Below are positions 47,721-59,322 of a DNA stretch of 64,000 nucleotides, piece by piece. Every line of letters begins with the position of its first letter. The first letter of the stretch is position 1. The stretch is from Mytilus galloprovincialis (taxonomy: Eukaryota; Mollusca; Bivalvia; Mytilida; Mytilidae): assembly GCF_965363235.1 (NCBI RefSeq), contig NC_134843.1:64147865-64211864 (forward strand). Direction: 5' to 3'. The position numbers and the translations under genes were made by a program. The notes under the pieces were generated by a model. That model ran no database searches, had not been told where the DNA came from, and saw only the letters and a list, made by a program, of their open reading frames with translations.

Positions 47721-48202
47721 CTACACATCTATATAAAAATATCTTGCTTTCACTCAGTGACTCTACAAAAAAAATCCAGCACTCAAACACTCCACCACTC
47801 CACTGCACCACTCCACTCCACCACTCCACTCCACTCCACTCCACCTTTTAGTACAAGCCAAATATATTGGATGTGGAGTGATCAATATCCTATTCTAGGA
47901 GATCATAGTCTTAAAATAAGTTAAACTTTTTTTCAACAACTACGAATTAATACACATGTTATTTACTTCTTATCGGTCTTTAATGTCTTTGTTGTTAAAG
48001 ATTTAAATGTGTCTCTATTTTATTTTCAAATGCCAACCAAATAGTGATACCAGTTTTATATTTGAGATGTGTCTATGATCTGCTTATGCTATTAGTATGT
48101 TTCTTTTCATTTTATTCCTATTAAGTTTCTAGAACAGTGTATGTTATCTCAAGCTATTTAAGGAAACGAAAAATCCGCTATGTATTTTTAGACAACACGC
48201 TG

Positions 48203-48210
48203 TTTATAGT
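48203..48210 (+). promoter_or_regulatory. TATA-like element of EEP-like copy 3
   Basis: GTTTATAGTTGGAA matches ATTTATAGTTGGAA at 62032 (fifth leader). The two promoters are alignable over about 110 bp up to their donors. Confidence 0.5.
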
Positions 48211-48231
48211 TGGAACTTTTCTGATATTTTA

Positions 48232-48309
48232 GTTAGTACCATAATATTTGCGGCGTAGAATATTTTGTATAGTTATCGCTGCATTCGATAAGCTGTCATA
48301 CAAGTACAG
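48232..48309 (+). other. Leader exon 1 of EEP-like copy 3 (start approximate)
   Basis: GCGTAGAATATTT..CTGCATTCGATAAGCT..TACAG|GTAAGG, with donor at 48310. The same words in the same order end the fifth leader exon 1 at 62125. Confidence 0.6.
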
Positions 48310-48535
48310 GTAAGGATTATAAGTTTGTCTTATTCATTACTTTCTTATTTCATGTCTAACAGATATTGTATTTCTATATATTCCAACAGAATTAAATCAA
48401 TGCAAGTAGGCTAATAGTAAGCGCTTCTAAAGAAAAAAAAAAATTTAGCTACAATACATTCTTTTTTCTTAAACCGTTTTAACAGACGATGAAAGAGAAA
48501 GACCGTAAAATATTGATTGTAAATGTTAAAAAAAC

Positions 48536-48635
48536 AGACTTGGTACGGTATGATTTCCCATGAGACAACTATCTTTCAGACGTGGATGTGATCAACTATA
48601 TATGTCATCGTACGGCCTCCAACAATACTCAAATA
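48536..48635 (+). repeat. R1 repeat fragment in intron 1 of copy 3
   Basis: GGTATGATTTCCCATGAGAC ... GTCATCGTACGGCCTCCAAC is the start of the R1 family. Confidence 0.6.
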
Positions 48636-49154
48636 AATTATTAGATTAGTTTCATTATTGTTATTACCAAACGTCATATGATGTTTAAACTCTTCCTACT
48701 GTGCATAATGTTGTCAAAATCGGAAAAATGGCGCTGGTTTTTTTTGGATTTTTTTTCTAGCGCTAAAATCACGTCAAATGACCATAGATTTTTTACTGAC
48801 AAAATTACCAGGCATTTCATTAGATATTTTATAAGAAACTTAAAAAAGAAAAAAACGTTATAAAATTGGTGCGTCTTGTAAAGTATTAATACATTTTTCT
48901 GTTTAAAAGCTGCGGTGGCAGAAGAATTTTATAAATATAGGGAGGTTGTGTATCACAAATACTTTCTCGTTTTATTGTAACATTGACTGATATCATAATG
49001 CACTAAAGAGAGTTTTACTTAATAACACATATAAGTATATTAGCTTTCAATCGTCTTTTAAATTGTTTAAGATCGGATGTTAGGGCCAAATGATAGTTTT
49101 TACCATCCCTGTTCCATCACATTATTAAATATAAGTACTGTTTCTTTATTATAG

Positions 49155-49241
49155 ACTCATCGCAAAGTTTTCAACAAAATTGGTATCGTGTTCCACAAAA
49201 CGAAGATTGATTAAGGATTTCTCACGAGAACGCGAGATTAA
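49155..49241 (+). other. Leader exon 2 of EEP-like copy 3
   Basis: 87 bp between TTATTATAG and GTAAGTAATT, ATG-free. The donor context GTAAGTAATTA is shared with the copy-4 leader exon. Confidence 0.5.
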
Positions 49242-49702
49242 GTAAGTAATTATATGTCATTTTCAAAAATACACTAGATACAATATATATCTTTTTATTC
49301 CAAAGTACTCTTATGTAAATCTTGCAATATGTAAAAGTCGAATTATATATGAATCAAATATGATTATACGGAATTACAAAGTCCGTAAATACATTTTTCT
49401 TAAAATACCTTTTTAGGGAATTAAACAGGAGTATGGAAATCAATTAATTGCGGTACATTGATTCCTTTTCTTTGAATATTGCTTCCTTTCTTCAAAATAT
49501 CAAAAAAAGTTTATTGATATATAAGCATAAGTAAAAATACAATTCAATGCATTATAATTCACAAAATCGAACAATATTGAAGTTTTGTCATGCAAATTTA
49601 TATTTTGCAGCAAATAACCATTGGAACATTTAAAATTATGAAAATTATATCGTTATCATTCTGCGATTAATTTTCATTACAAATTTTCTTATTATATTTC
49701 AG

Positions 49703-49754
49703 GAAGTAGAATTTCGAGCTAATAAATTGAAAAATAATTTAAAATAACCATAAG
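49703..49754 (+). other. Leader exon 3 of EEP-like copy 3
   Basis: 52 bp between TTATATTTCAG and GTAAGTTA, ATG-free. It corresponds in position to leader exon 2 of copy 1 and of the fifth locus, so copy 3 appears to have one extra non-coding exon. Confidence 0.5.
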
Positions 49755-50421
49755 GTAAGTTATATATATCCTAAAGGTAAATGTGGATTTTCAATGTAAA
49801 GTGTGAAGAGGTTCTGAAAAATTATTATTATTCTTCTACCAACAAATATACATTTGTTTTAAACAAAGCTACTCTACCTTTATTGTTAACAAATTCCTTT
49901 TTATCACAAAACACATGATTTTACTCCAATTCGTAGTGTTACATAATCGACTCACAAATCTATTTATAGAATTGTATTACATTTTCTGAAAATCAGTTTG
50001 ATAAATAAACATTTATGGACGAGTTTATGGACATAACAATTCTTCAATAATCATTAATCTTGCTTTTGATGGAATGATAGCATTCACACTAAGACTTCTG
50101 CTGTGTGATAGATCAGGGATCTTTACACAAAATCAGGATTTACAAATCCTGCCATAAACTTGCATTAAAAAACGAAATAATTTTGCACATGGATTGCAAT
50201 GATATATTTCTTATTGTATAGACTAAAAGTACATTAAAAATAGAAATTTAAAATTAAAAAAAAAAACAACAGCAAAGCAATCTTAACATCTCTGAAATAC
50301 TGAATGTTATGCGGAATGTACCATTGTTTAATATCAGACAATACTCTTTGGGGTTTTCATGGAGATGGACATATATTTTATTCTGTTTTATTGTTTTATT
50401 CTATAAAGAGATTATGAATGA

Positions 50422-51336
50422 ATGAATGATATTTTACTTGAAGGCAATATGGGGAAATATACAGACAGACTTAACATTATCAGCATGAAACTTTTTGGTA
50501 GAAATAGAGAGCAGTGTCAATCTGAACGGAAATCTTATTTGAATGATGTAATCTGGCAGAATGAACCCGATATGGTGTTTCTACCCGGTGACAATCCAGA
50601 TATGACTTCATTCGCACTCAACGATTACCGCCCAGTAAATTTAGCTTTTAGTTCGGAGACTGGCCTTCTGTACGACTCCAAACGATTGGAGTTAGAAATG
50701 CAAAATTGGTTTGATTTAATACCAACATTAAAGGTACCTGGTGTACAATTAGGCCAAATGATTTTCCCATTAATGAACATATTATCACCTCAACCAACTC
50801 AGCATGTCGTCAAGCAATTCCACTGCATCAGTTGGCATTACAGCCTCACAAAAACAAAATCCGAGGAACTAGAACAACAAGCTGCAAGTTACTTATGGTT
50901 GGCTCAATACCTGGCATGGACACATGGCGTCGAAGTTCTGATTGGAGGAGATTTCAATTTGCCAGTCCAAAAATTACAGGACCTCTTGGTAACACATAAC
51001 AAATTTGTCCAGGGGACAATCGAAAATGTCAAGCCAATGTTCAGATTAATGGGATATGATGATAGTATGACGGATAATACTCATAGGCCAGAACGTCGCC
51101 TCCGTCAGCTTAAATTACACCCGTGCACCTCTACAGATTGCAGCAACCAAACTGAGTATTTCGTTGCATCAAAAGAAATGCAACTAGGTAATACTGATAT
51201 AATTGCAGAATCGACAGTTCCAGTAAGATTCGCTCAATCGGCGGTGATAAAACCGAAAATTGAACACGAGCGTCCTCCACCAATCAAGACAGAGATGCAT
51301 ATTCCAGCAAGGCCACCAAGACATAACGGCGGCTAA
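50422..51336 (+). CDS. EEP-fold-like protein, array copy 3 (diverged)
   Basis: The open frame is 304 codons from 50422, but homology to the other copies starts at the Met at 50449 (MGKYTDRL), giving 295 residues. An acceptor-like CTTGAAG ends just before, at 50443; an alternative acceptor at 50408 would bring several short upstream ATGs into the message. Clearly more divergent than copies 1, 2 and 4. It keeps EPDMVFLPGD, FHCISWHYSL, VLIGGDFNLP, EYFVASKEMQL and the RPPRHNGG tail. The motif-I Asn is Lys here (SMKLFGR), and the two tail Cys are absent. Having lost the motif-I residue as well as the Glu and SDH, it is unlikely to be a standard EEP enzyme. Possible AATAAA at 51367 and 51423. Confidence 0.82.
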   Translation: MNDILLEGNMGKYTDRLNIISMKLFGRNREQCQSERKSYLNDVIWQNEPDMVFLPGDNPDMTSFALNDYRPVNLAFSSETGLLYDSKRLELEMQNWFDLIPTLKVPGVQLGQMIFPLMNILSPQPTQHVVKQFHCISWHYSLTKTKSEELEQQAASYLWLAQYLAWTHGVEVLIGGDFNLPVQKLQDLLVTHNKFVQGTIENVKPMFRLMGYDDSMTDNTHRPERRLRQLKLHPCTSTDCSNQTEYFVASKEMQLGNTDIIAESTVPVRFAQSAVIKPKIEHERPPPIKTEMHIPARPPRHNGG

Positions 51337-52904
51337 AATATTTTATTTCAACCAATTGTCTCACAAATAAATTTCGCAAATTCAATCCTATTCGACATAT
51401 ACATGTACATAATAGATATGTAATAAATATATTTAAATCATTTTATTAAAATCAAAAGAAGTTTATAAAAAAAAAGGAAAAAAGGGCAAACTCCTGTTAA
51501 GCTATAGCTAACTACAGTCATGTATAGCTACTTCAATCCCTTGCAATATGACTTTTGAAATAAACACAAAATAGTAAGTAGCTTAAAAAGTAATAAAAAT
51601 GCCTGTTACGAATAACTTATGACTTTTATGCGCTTATACATGCTATATGTCATATCATAAGTGTCGTAGAAATCATTATACATCATCAATACAGCAATTT
51701 GATTTGTCGTGGTGAGATTTGTGCAAATGTGATTAGGAGATAATGTTCATGTGACAATTTTAACATATACTATATATGATATAGCAATACCCTTATTGCA
51801 CCATCAATTGAAATTTTGTATAGTTCTTTATATAGCAGATGTCTACAACTTATAAAAATATAAACTATATTTAGACATGACATCATTATTGTTAGATCAC
51901 AATGGAAAAAATGTATATTAATACATTTGTAGCTGTTTATTTAATTCAACTGTGTTAACATTTCTAGACATAATAATTTTGATATTTATTCTTGACGGGT
52001 TATTATCGGTCTGATACGATTGTGAATAAATTGGTGTACAAACATTTTCTTTCTATTTTTATAAAAAAAAAAATATTTGCTAGTCAACTACAGAACGTTT
52101 TTAAATCGTATGTTTTTTTTTCTCGAATATGCATCCACCATGAACACTCAAACCAAAATGTTTGAATGCCGAGGATGTATAAATACTTAAAAAATGAATA
52201 TTAAAAGTGTTGCATAACATAAAAAGCAGAAATTGAATAGTCCATTGGCTTCAGGTCGACCTTTATTTCCAATCATAGTTTCTAATTGGTTTCTCACTTA
52301 TCTACGATATATTGGGAAAAAAAGCTATGCTACAAATCATTGCATTGCTCAATCAATAACTTTTGAACAGATATTGTTCCCGTGCCGCACTGAAACTTAA
52401 CATTGAAAATCAACATTGGGCGACATCGGGATGAATTCAGGTTCTCATGGTAAGAACCTTGTGTGTATTCTGGTTGATAAATGATTTGTTCAAAATACGA
52501 TTAATATCTATGTAAAAGTAATTAAGTATAATTGTTACATGTGTCATGGCGCTTAATACAGTTCGATAGATACATGAAAGAAAAGAAATCAACCCTTTAA
52601 ATGATAGAAAAATAAGTGATTATGATGGACATTGAAATTGTTTTAATAAAATCATGTTGGATCGTTGGTTGCGGCCCATGTTTTTCTTCGTCTTAAGTCT
52701 GTTAGTCCGAAAAAACACAAAACATTGAATTTTGACAACATATGTGTATCGCAAAATGATTTTACTTTGGGGCCATTAATGTACTTGAACACTTTATTCC
52801 AAATTTGAAGACTATTTTTAACGCATCTATCCCATCGAACTACAGATAAAAGAGGGTCAAGAGAGATAAAGGATACAACAGATAAATTAGGCCTGCCTTA
52901 AATA
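51337..52904. other. 3' flank of copy 3, nothing recognised
   Basis: AT-rich with no open frame or repeat of note. Confidence 0.45.
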
Positions 52905-53510
52905 TTGACATACATCAAGAAATTGACAATGAGGGTCGGTTGAAAACAATTATTTTCGACAAAGTGATGATTTCAGCTTGACAATTAAGCACATTTCATT
53001 GCAGAGTAGCAACATCCAACAGCGCCTGCATACTGGGTATATATCTCCCAATTAATACGAAATTGCAGGGCTTGTATTTCCTAATTTCCTATGATAGAGG
53101 GTTGCTGCTCACAAGGAAACTAAAAAACCAAGAGTTCCAAAATGGTGAAGTTAAAACCATACCATCGTAAATTTTAGGGTCAACATCACGAGTTGGTTGA
53201 CCGGTATGACATATCCGTTTCACAGATGATAGCGGATATGTTCCTTTTATCGTTTCTACAATCATGTTCCCATGTCACAAATGTGACTTACCGAATTAGA
53301 CTTATGACCGTATCTGTACTAACATGAACAGGGAGCAGGATCTGTTTACTCTTCCAGAACACCTCAGATCAACCCAAGTTTTTGGTGTGGTTCGTGTTGC
53401 TTGGTCTTTATTTGTCTATGTTGTGTTTTATGTACTAGAGTGTGTTTGTTTGTCTTTTCTGTTTCAGCCATGGCGTTGTCACTATATTTTCGATTTATGT
53501 TTCGTTTAAG
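52905..53510 (+). mobile_element. Truncated retroelement, same family as 22490-23120
   Basis: GAAATTGACAATGAGGGTCG starts the match, continuing through CAACAGCGCCTGCATACTGG, GATAGAGGGTTGCTGCTCAC, GTTGGTTGACCGGTATGAC and a tail with CAGCCATGGCGTTGTCA. It is the RT C-terminus plus 3' tail, decayed. A further tail-like scrap lies at about 53975-54080 on the minus strand. Confidence 0.65.
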
Positions 53511-56500
53511 AACATAAGTGTCAATCAAGGGTTTATCAAATGTTTTTAACACGTTCGGAAATCGAATTCAAACCACACTATTTTGGAGTATTGTTATGAA
53601 ATGCATATCGATTCGAAGTTTTGCATCAGCAATTTCTTGTAGTCTGGAAATCAGCGGTTATCATTTTCGTTTTGTTCCTTAAAAATTGCTTTTTTCATTC
53701 AAATGTGCATTGTGCTGGCTCGTTAGTGTATTTTTCTTGCCAGTCATCTTTGCCGTTTATATCTCAGTTTGTATAACTTATGTGTTGGACGAGTTTGAAA
53801 ATCAGCGGGGATCAATTACATTACAGAAACATGACACTCGAGTGAAGAATTGCCAGAAATTTCAAAAATAGGTTGATGCTTCGAATGAGTATGAACACGA
53901 GCACTGACATAAGTTATGTACATTAAAAAGGTACATTTTGCATAAAATTGCTTGTAAAAACGACGACGGAAAAACAAACACGTTCACTAACCTCTATATA
54001 GAAAACTAAAAACACAAATCCAATTAAAAACTGTGTGTATAAGCATATCCTCTGGTAAGATAAGCAGACACTGCTTCACTGGTGAAATCATTAGTGTTCC
54101 TCGTATTCAAAACGTCGACACGTAATATCAAGTGACAAGAATTTTTATTAAGGAATTGTGAAAATCAAACTTTCTGTCAGTGAAAGTTTTAAATTGCAAA
54201 CTAGCGACTCACTTCACATAATTATTTGGAGGGCAATTTCGCTCTGGTTTAGCCTATCTATGAATATCGTATTACAAAAGAAAGAAAAAAGATTAAATGA
54301 AGGACTAGAGCTACAATTGTTATCTTAAGTAAAACAATTTAAATTTGATGATATAGATTACTGTGAAAAAAACTGTATAACCATGATAACCTCTTTGTGC
54401 TCCCAATCACCTACCTTCCATTTTATGGTGAGATCGCAAGTGTTTTTATATGATAAACGTAGTTCGGTTTGTACAATTTGTATTTACTTCTCCTTGCATA
54501 GTTATATGACTTGATCTATACAGATAAACGGTCAGCATATAATACGTTTTTTGTGAGATCGCTTGTTATGTGCCTTCTTTTTGTCTCATTTGTGTTTCAT
54601 TTGACATCCATGTATAATTGAAGGGTGATTGTGAATGTAAGAATGAATAAATTTAATGACAGATCTTACAGTTTCATCTTCTTAGCTTCATCTACTAATG
54701 TAAACTGATTTTACCTCATACCTTTATATTCATAATAATGTAAAACAAAAAGTCTCAATTTTGAAACCGTGCACACATCACCAACAGTCATATTGATGTT
54801 ATTTACCTGCATATATTATAATATAAATTCTATTTGTATTCATGTAGGTCATGGAATAGCGAGATTGTTTTCGAAAACTCATCGTTTTACTTTTGCTTTC
54901 GCTGTTGTCATAAAGACCTCTTAAAAAATAAAACATCCAGCAGGCATACATTTGATTTAAGTACCTACATTTTTTACATTGGTATGGTGCATTTTAACAA
55001 ATCTTTAAAATCAAGTACTTTTTCAACAGTTAACTCGACACTTTATCTATAAATAACTTTAATGTCTTGTTTATGTATATGATATATGAGATGTTCTACC
55101 TAGCTTACTCAAAACTATTGGATTGATGTTATTGTAAGTATACACACATCACACACGGATACTGTTAACGTTGGTAAACAAAAAACTTCACAATACTTAT
55201 ACTTATGGAAGTTATGGCAAAAATACAAAAAGCTGGTCAAAATATTTAGAGCATACAATTTTCTTAAATGCCCAATGTACTGTCAATTATCAAAAAAGTT
55301 AAATGAGAGGAGATTGCCTAAAAGAAATCATCACCAGACGAAATTTTTTTGAATATTGACTCAATTGATTTCCTTGCTAAAATCTTAACACAAAAGATAG
55401 AGTACAGGTAATGTATGGCTTGAACAGACTGGTCCTTTAAATATAGAGGTTTTTTGAGGGCTATTTTCGTAATAACTAATTTTTTTTATACATACATGTA
55501 TATTTTAATACCTTCTTATCGCACAAAAATTGTGAATGACGTATACACTTTATTTGGACTATACAAATGCAGTATTCAGAAACTTTCTAACATCTGTATT
55601 ATCTAATATGTTGTTATCATGCAAATGAGCACGTACTATCATTAATGCACTTTTATTACCTTTATTCGATTAACCCTATCTAAATATTGATACTAATCTA
55701 ATCTGCCAACTATAAATATGTATTACACGATGATTTATTGAAAATTTTGCCTTCCGTTCTCTAAAGGCCATTTCTGTACATTTCACGCGGAATTCAAAAG
55801 TCTATTCAAGGCTACTGCTCAGAAATACTCATTTGACAATTGTATTACGAATTATAAAACCAGATTTATGCATTGTAGATTCGGTAGGCTAACGTACTGT
55901 CGGTACTCGTTTCATATTTGTCGATTAATGTGTGGTTAAGCTTAGGTTAAACAAAAGTTTTTTTCCCATATAATTCAAGACACCTTAAATTACTATTCAT
56001 CATGTGGAATATAAATATTTTAGGGGTTTAATCTTATGAATTCTCTCTTTTTCTCGATACTAAAATTGATCACAAGAAACAAATTACATTAAACTATATA
56101 CCGACTTTGATTATATAACATTGAGAATGGAAATGGGGAATGTGTCAAAGAGACAACAATCCAACCACAGAGCAGACAACAACAATCGACTTTGTTTATA
56201 TGTGTACATATGCACAAACATTCCTTTGATAAAGCAAATTGAACATGACTTTAGAAAGTATTAATATGATAACAGTAGATATAAATTAAATAACATCATT
56301 GAAGGATATAGTTTTATTATGAATGACTAGACATGTATGAATGATAGTTATTGAAATGAATACAATGATTAAACATTCATTAATTTTGCCCGTCCGATAC
56401 TGTGTTCCAATTTTACCTTCATCTGAAATGCTTAAATATCAAATTGTGAAGGACAGACATGTAAAATTATACAGACAGCTTGCCATATGAACATGAAAGG

Positions 56501-57099
56501 AGTGTTTTTATTAACCATTGTTTTTAGTTCCGTTATGTAGCAAAGTTAGATGAGCAATATACACACTGTTAGGTATAAGATTAATAATTTCCTGCTAAGG
56601 AAACATTTTTTTTTCTAATTTATCCTCATTTGAAGTTTCGGTTCTAATTCAGGTTTATAACATTTATTTTTATTCTTTCCGTTTGATTACATAGTCTAAA
56701 TTATGATATCTTCGAGTTTTTATGAAAATTCCCCCAATTTTGAATTAACCTAGGAATTCGATATTTTTATAAAAAAATTTTTTTTAGGTTTCCAAATCAA
56801 ACAATTATAAAGTTAAGGATGTACACATAAGTTGATTCGTATAAGGTGAAAAAAAAGTCCAATCATTACATCAAAAACCAAAATAGAATTACGTAAGCAT
56901 TGCACTTTGAATCATGCTAGTACGCGTGTTCTTATCGTAATGAAAATTTGTAAAATGTTGTCATATCATACATACTAAGATCTATTTATATTTTTACTGT
57001 TATCCAATCATTACACGCGTCAATTATAACAACTACATATATATTGCAAAAAAAAACATTCTAGGATACTGATTCACTTTCTTCACTTTGTATTTGCAG
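53511..57099. other. Intergenic stretch upstream of copy 4
   Basis: No gene is recognised. A scrap of retroelement 3' end (GAGAATGGAAATGGGGAATG, minus) lies at 56116-56192 and a MITE-end-like scrap at about 56815. Leader exon 1 of copy 4 should lie here, but I could not place it with confidence. Confidence 0.4.
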
Positions 57100-57176
57100 G
57101 TTGAGTATTACATTTTAAACAAAGCAAACGGTGAATCAAATTGGAAAATATTGGATAAGAAGAATAGTAGCAAACA
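57100..57176 (+). other. Leader exon of EEP-like copy 4
   Basis: 77 bp between TGTATTTGCAG and GTAAGTAATTA, ATG-free. It matches the pattern of the other leaders. Confidence 0.55.
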
Positions 57177-58038
57177 GTAAGTAATTAGATTTTGATAATA
57201 AATATTCCCTAATTTCCTAATTCATTTAAGTCTTCTGTTTAAAATCTTCAATGTAAAAATTCTACTATTTTGGAATTGAATTTATCGAAAAAGTGTTTTA
57301 ATTTATTACTATTCTGATTATATTTAAGAGTTACATGTTATTTGCCTTCTGCTTCTAAGTTCAAAGTATCGTCGGTATCTGATATCACAACCAAAGCAAT
57401 ACCAACTTAAAGGAATTAAAATCCAATTATATTATTTTCGTGCAAGCGATACGTTTTTCTGTTTCTAAAATTAACCAGTTATGCACATAGCTAAAATGTG
57501 GAGAACCAAAACATAGCAACCAACTTAGGACATAAAAATAAAAACTGACAAAACATAGCTCAATAGTCAACATTGCAAATCCAGATAAAAAAAGAAAACT
57601 TCCAACTTGTTACATATTCCCCCTTAAACATGATTTGAATTACTTCTACATTAGTGGTTTTGTGTGTACATTTATATAATCATCTTGTGAATAAATACGT
57701 ATAAGCAGTTGATAGACAATTCAATAGGAACTACCTTTACTCAGTGAAGATGACCATCGTTCTATGCTTTAAAAATCACAGGAAACGATTTTTAACTTTT
57801 GCTTTTATTTATTAGATATAAACCTCTTATTTGATTTATGCGAAAAAAAATAAGAATTATTGTCAAAATCCGTATATATATATCCATTAAAACCTCTCCG
57901 AAAGTTCTGTCAGTATCGGTTGTGCTCATGACTTACTTCCTTTGAATTTAATATTTTGTCTACATCATAAGTCTACCAAATGTTGAGAGAATTGCTTACT
58001 GAAATAACGATTGTATTATATACTTACAGAAATATAAC

Positions 58039-58929
58039 ATGGGAAGAGAAGCCGACAGGTTAAGCATCATTAGCATGAACGCTTCTGGAAGAAAGGGTAG
58101 GCAGTTTCAGGATTATCGAACGTCTTTTCTAAACGATGTAGTCGGACAAAATCAACCCGATTTATTATTTTTGCCGGGCGACAAGCCTGATATGTCATCA
58201 CCAGTGTTAACTGATTATCGTCAAGCCCAAGTCGCTCATAATCAAGATACAGTACTTTTATACGATACAAAAAGATTGCAATTGCAAACCCAAAACTCTC
58301 ACGAGCTTGTATCATCTTTAGTGGTTCCTGGGATCACACAAGGCAAATTGTTGTATCCCTTAGTTAACATCCTGGCTCCGAAACCTACTCAACATATCGT
58401 CAAACAGTTTCATTGTATCAGTTGGCATTGGGAGCTTACGCAGACAACATCACAGGAACTGTATACGTTTGCCTCCCAATACTTATGGTTGGCACAATAT
58501 TTAGGATGGATTTCTGGAGTTGAGATTTTAATTGGAGGGGATTTTAATTTAAAACTTCCACAGGTACAACAACTCGTAGATGAACATAATCAAATAGTTC
58601 AAAAGTCAATTGACAATGTTAAACCTTTCTTCAGAAAAATGGGCTTTCTGGATGACATGACAGATTATGTTCATCGGCCAGGACGTCGGCTCCGACAACT
58701 TAAGCTTCACCAGTGTAAGTCTGTTACAGGTATCAACCAAGAAACGGACTACTTTGTTGCATCAAAAGAAATGCAGCTTTGTAAAACTGAAATGATGACT
58801 TCAACCACACTCCCAGGAAGATGTACCACACTAACATTAACCAAGCCATCTACTCAGAGTTACTGCCCTTTGCCAACGAAGACTGAAATGTGCATCCCAT
58901 CAAGGCCACCACGACACAATGGTGGTTGA
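58039..58929 (+). CDS. EEP-fold-like protein, array copy 4
   Basis: 296 residues in one coding exon; acceptor CTTACAG ends at 58029 and ATG follows 9 bases later. It keeps SMNASGR (Asn14), QPDLLFLPGD (39-48), TVLLYDTKRL, FHCISWHWEL (His130), ILIGGDFNLKLP (163-174), RRLRQLKLHQC, TDYFVASKEM and the tail CPLPTKTEMCIPSRPPRHNGG. Closest by eye to copy 2. As in the others, the LQE glutamate and SDH are not visible. A MITE (58997-59322) lies 70 bp after the stop, and a possible AATAAA at 59382 lies beyond it, so the element may be part of the 3' untranslated region. Confidence 0.86.
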   Translation: MGREADRLSIISMNASGRKGRQFQDYRTSFLNDVVGQNQPDLLFLPGDKPDMSSPVLTDYRQAQVAHNQDTVLLYDTKRLQLQTQNSHELVSSLVVPGITQGKLLYPLVNILAPKPTQHIVKQFHCISWHWELTQTTSQELYTFASQYLWLAQYLGWISGVEILIGGDFNLKLPQVQQLVDEHNQIVQKSIDNVKPFFRKMGFLDDMTDYVHRPGRRLRQLKLHQCKSVTGINQETDYFVASKEMQLCKTEMMTSTTLPGRCTTLTLTKPSTQSYCPLPTKTEMCIPSRPPRHNGG

Positions 58930-58996
58930 CTTTGTTTTGCTTAACATGTAAAGACAAGAAAACACATTTGTTCTAGTATTACTTATAACATTATCA

Positions 58997-59322
58997 TACA
59001 CAGCTACTTTTGCATAGGTACTTTTTCTGTACCAAAAATCTGTAGTATTTGAAATATACTTTTAATATTCAGTACTATTTTGTTACTTTAAAAGTATTGT
59101 AATATGTAGGTACCTGTATTTTACAGTACTTGATTTGTACTTGAAATTTAAGTACTACAGATCTTTGGTTACACCGTTACATTTTCAGCATTTTGAAAGT
59201 TCGTCTATTTCAAATCTCTTAAAGTTATGATGTTCAAGAAATAGTACTATATATTAAAAGTAAATTTTCTGTACTATAGATTTTAAGTACAGAAATAGTA
59301 CCTATGCAAAAGTAGCAGTGTA
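58997..59322. mobile_element. MITE of about 326 bp with inverted ends
   Basis: The left end TACACAGCTACTTTTGCATA and the right end, reverse-complemented, TACACTGCTACTTTTGCATA match and continue GGTACT.TTTCTGTAC (about 35 bp per arm). The interior is rich in AGTACT / GTACTT words and non-coding. Confidence 0.85.

Larger units (their letters stand above)
45070..47875. mobile_element. Segment of about 2.8 kb bounded by inverted GGAGT minisatellites
   Basis: The left end reads TGTACTAAAAGGTGGAGT then GGAGTGGAGTG (45086-45138). The right end, reverse-complemented, reads TGTACTAAAAGGTGGAGT then repeated GGAGT units (47775-47858). The outer flanks AACATATTGG / CAATATATTTGG are also similar. Inverted ends made of a short tandem repeat suggest a large foldback or DNA transposon. 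Inside are an unknown minus-strand frame (45960-46325) and a truncated retroelement (46530-47720). Confidence 0.55.

Noticed and set aside
48166-48176. IRF-like AAACGAAA site upstream of copy 3
   Set aside because: The match is short and is not conserved in the aligned promoter of the fifth locus or in copies 1 and 2.
55390-55410. Possible leader exon 1 donor for copy 4 (AGTACAG|GTAATG)
   Set aside because: It resembles the copy-3 donor but lacks the ATTCGA word and a TATA-like element at the right distance.
27829-58929. EEP-like frames as endonuclease domains of LINE elements
   Set aside because: No reverse transcriptase follows any copy. All are stand-alone frames with the same stop and tail, on the same strand, with spliced leaders. 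This fits host tandem genes better.
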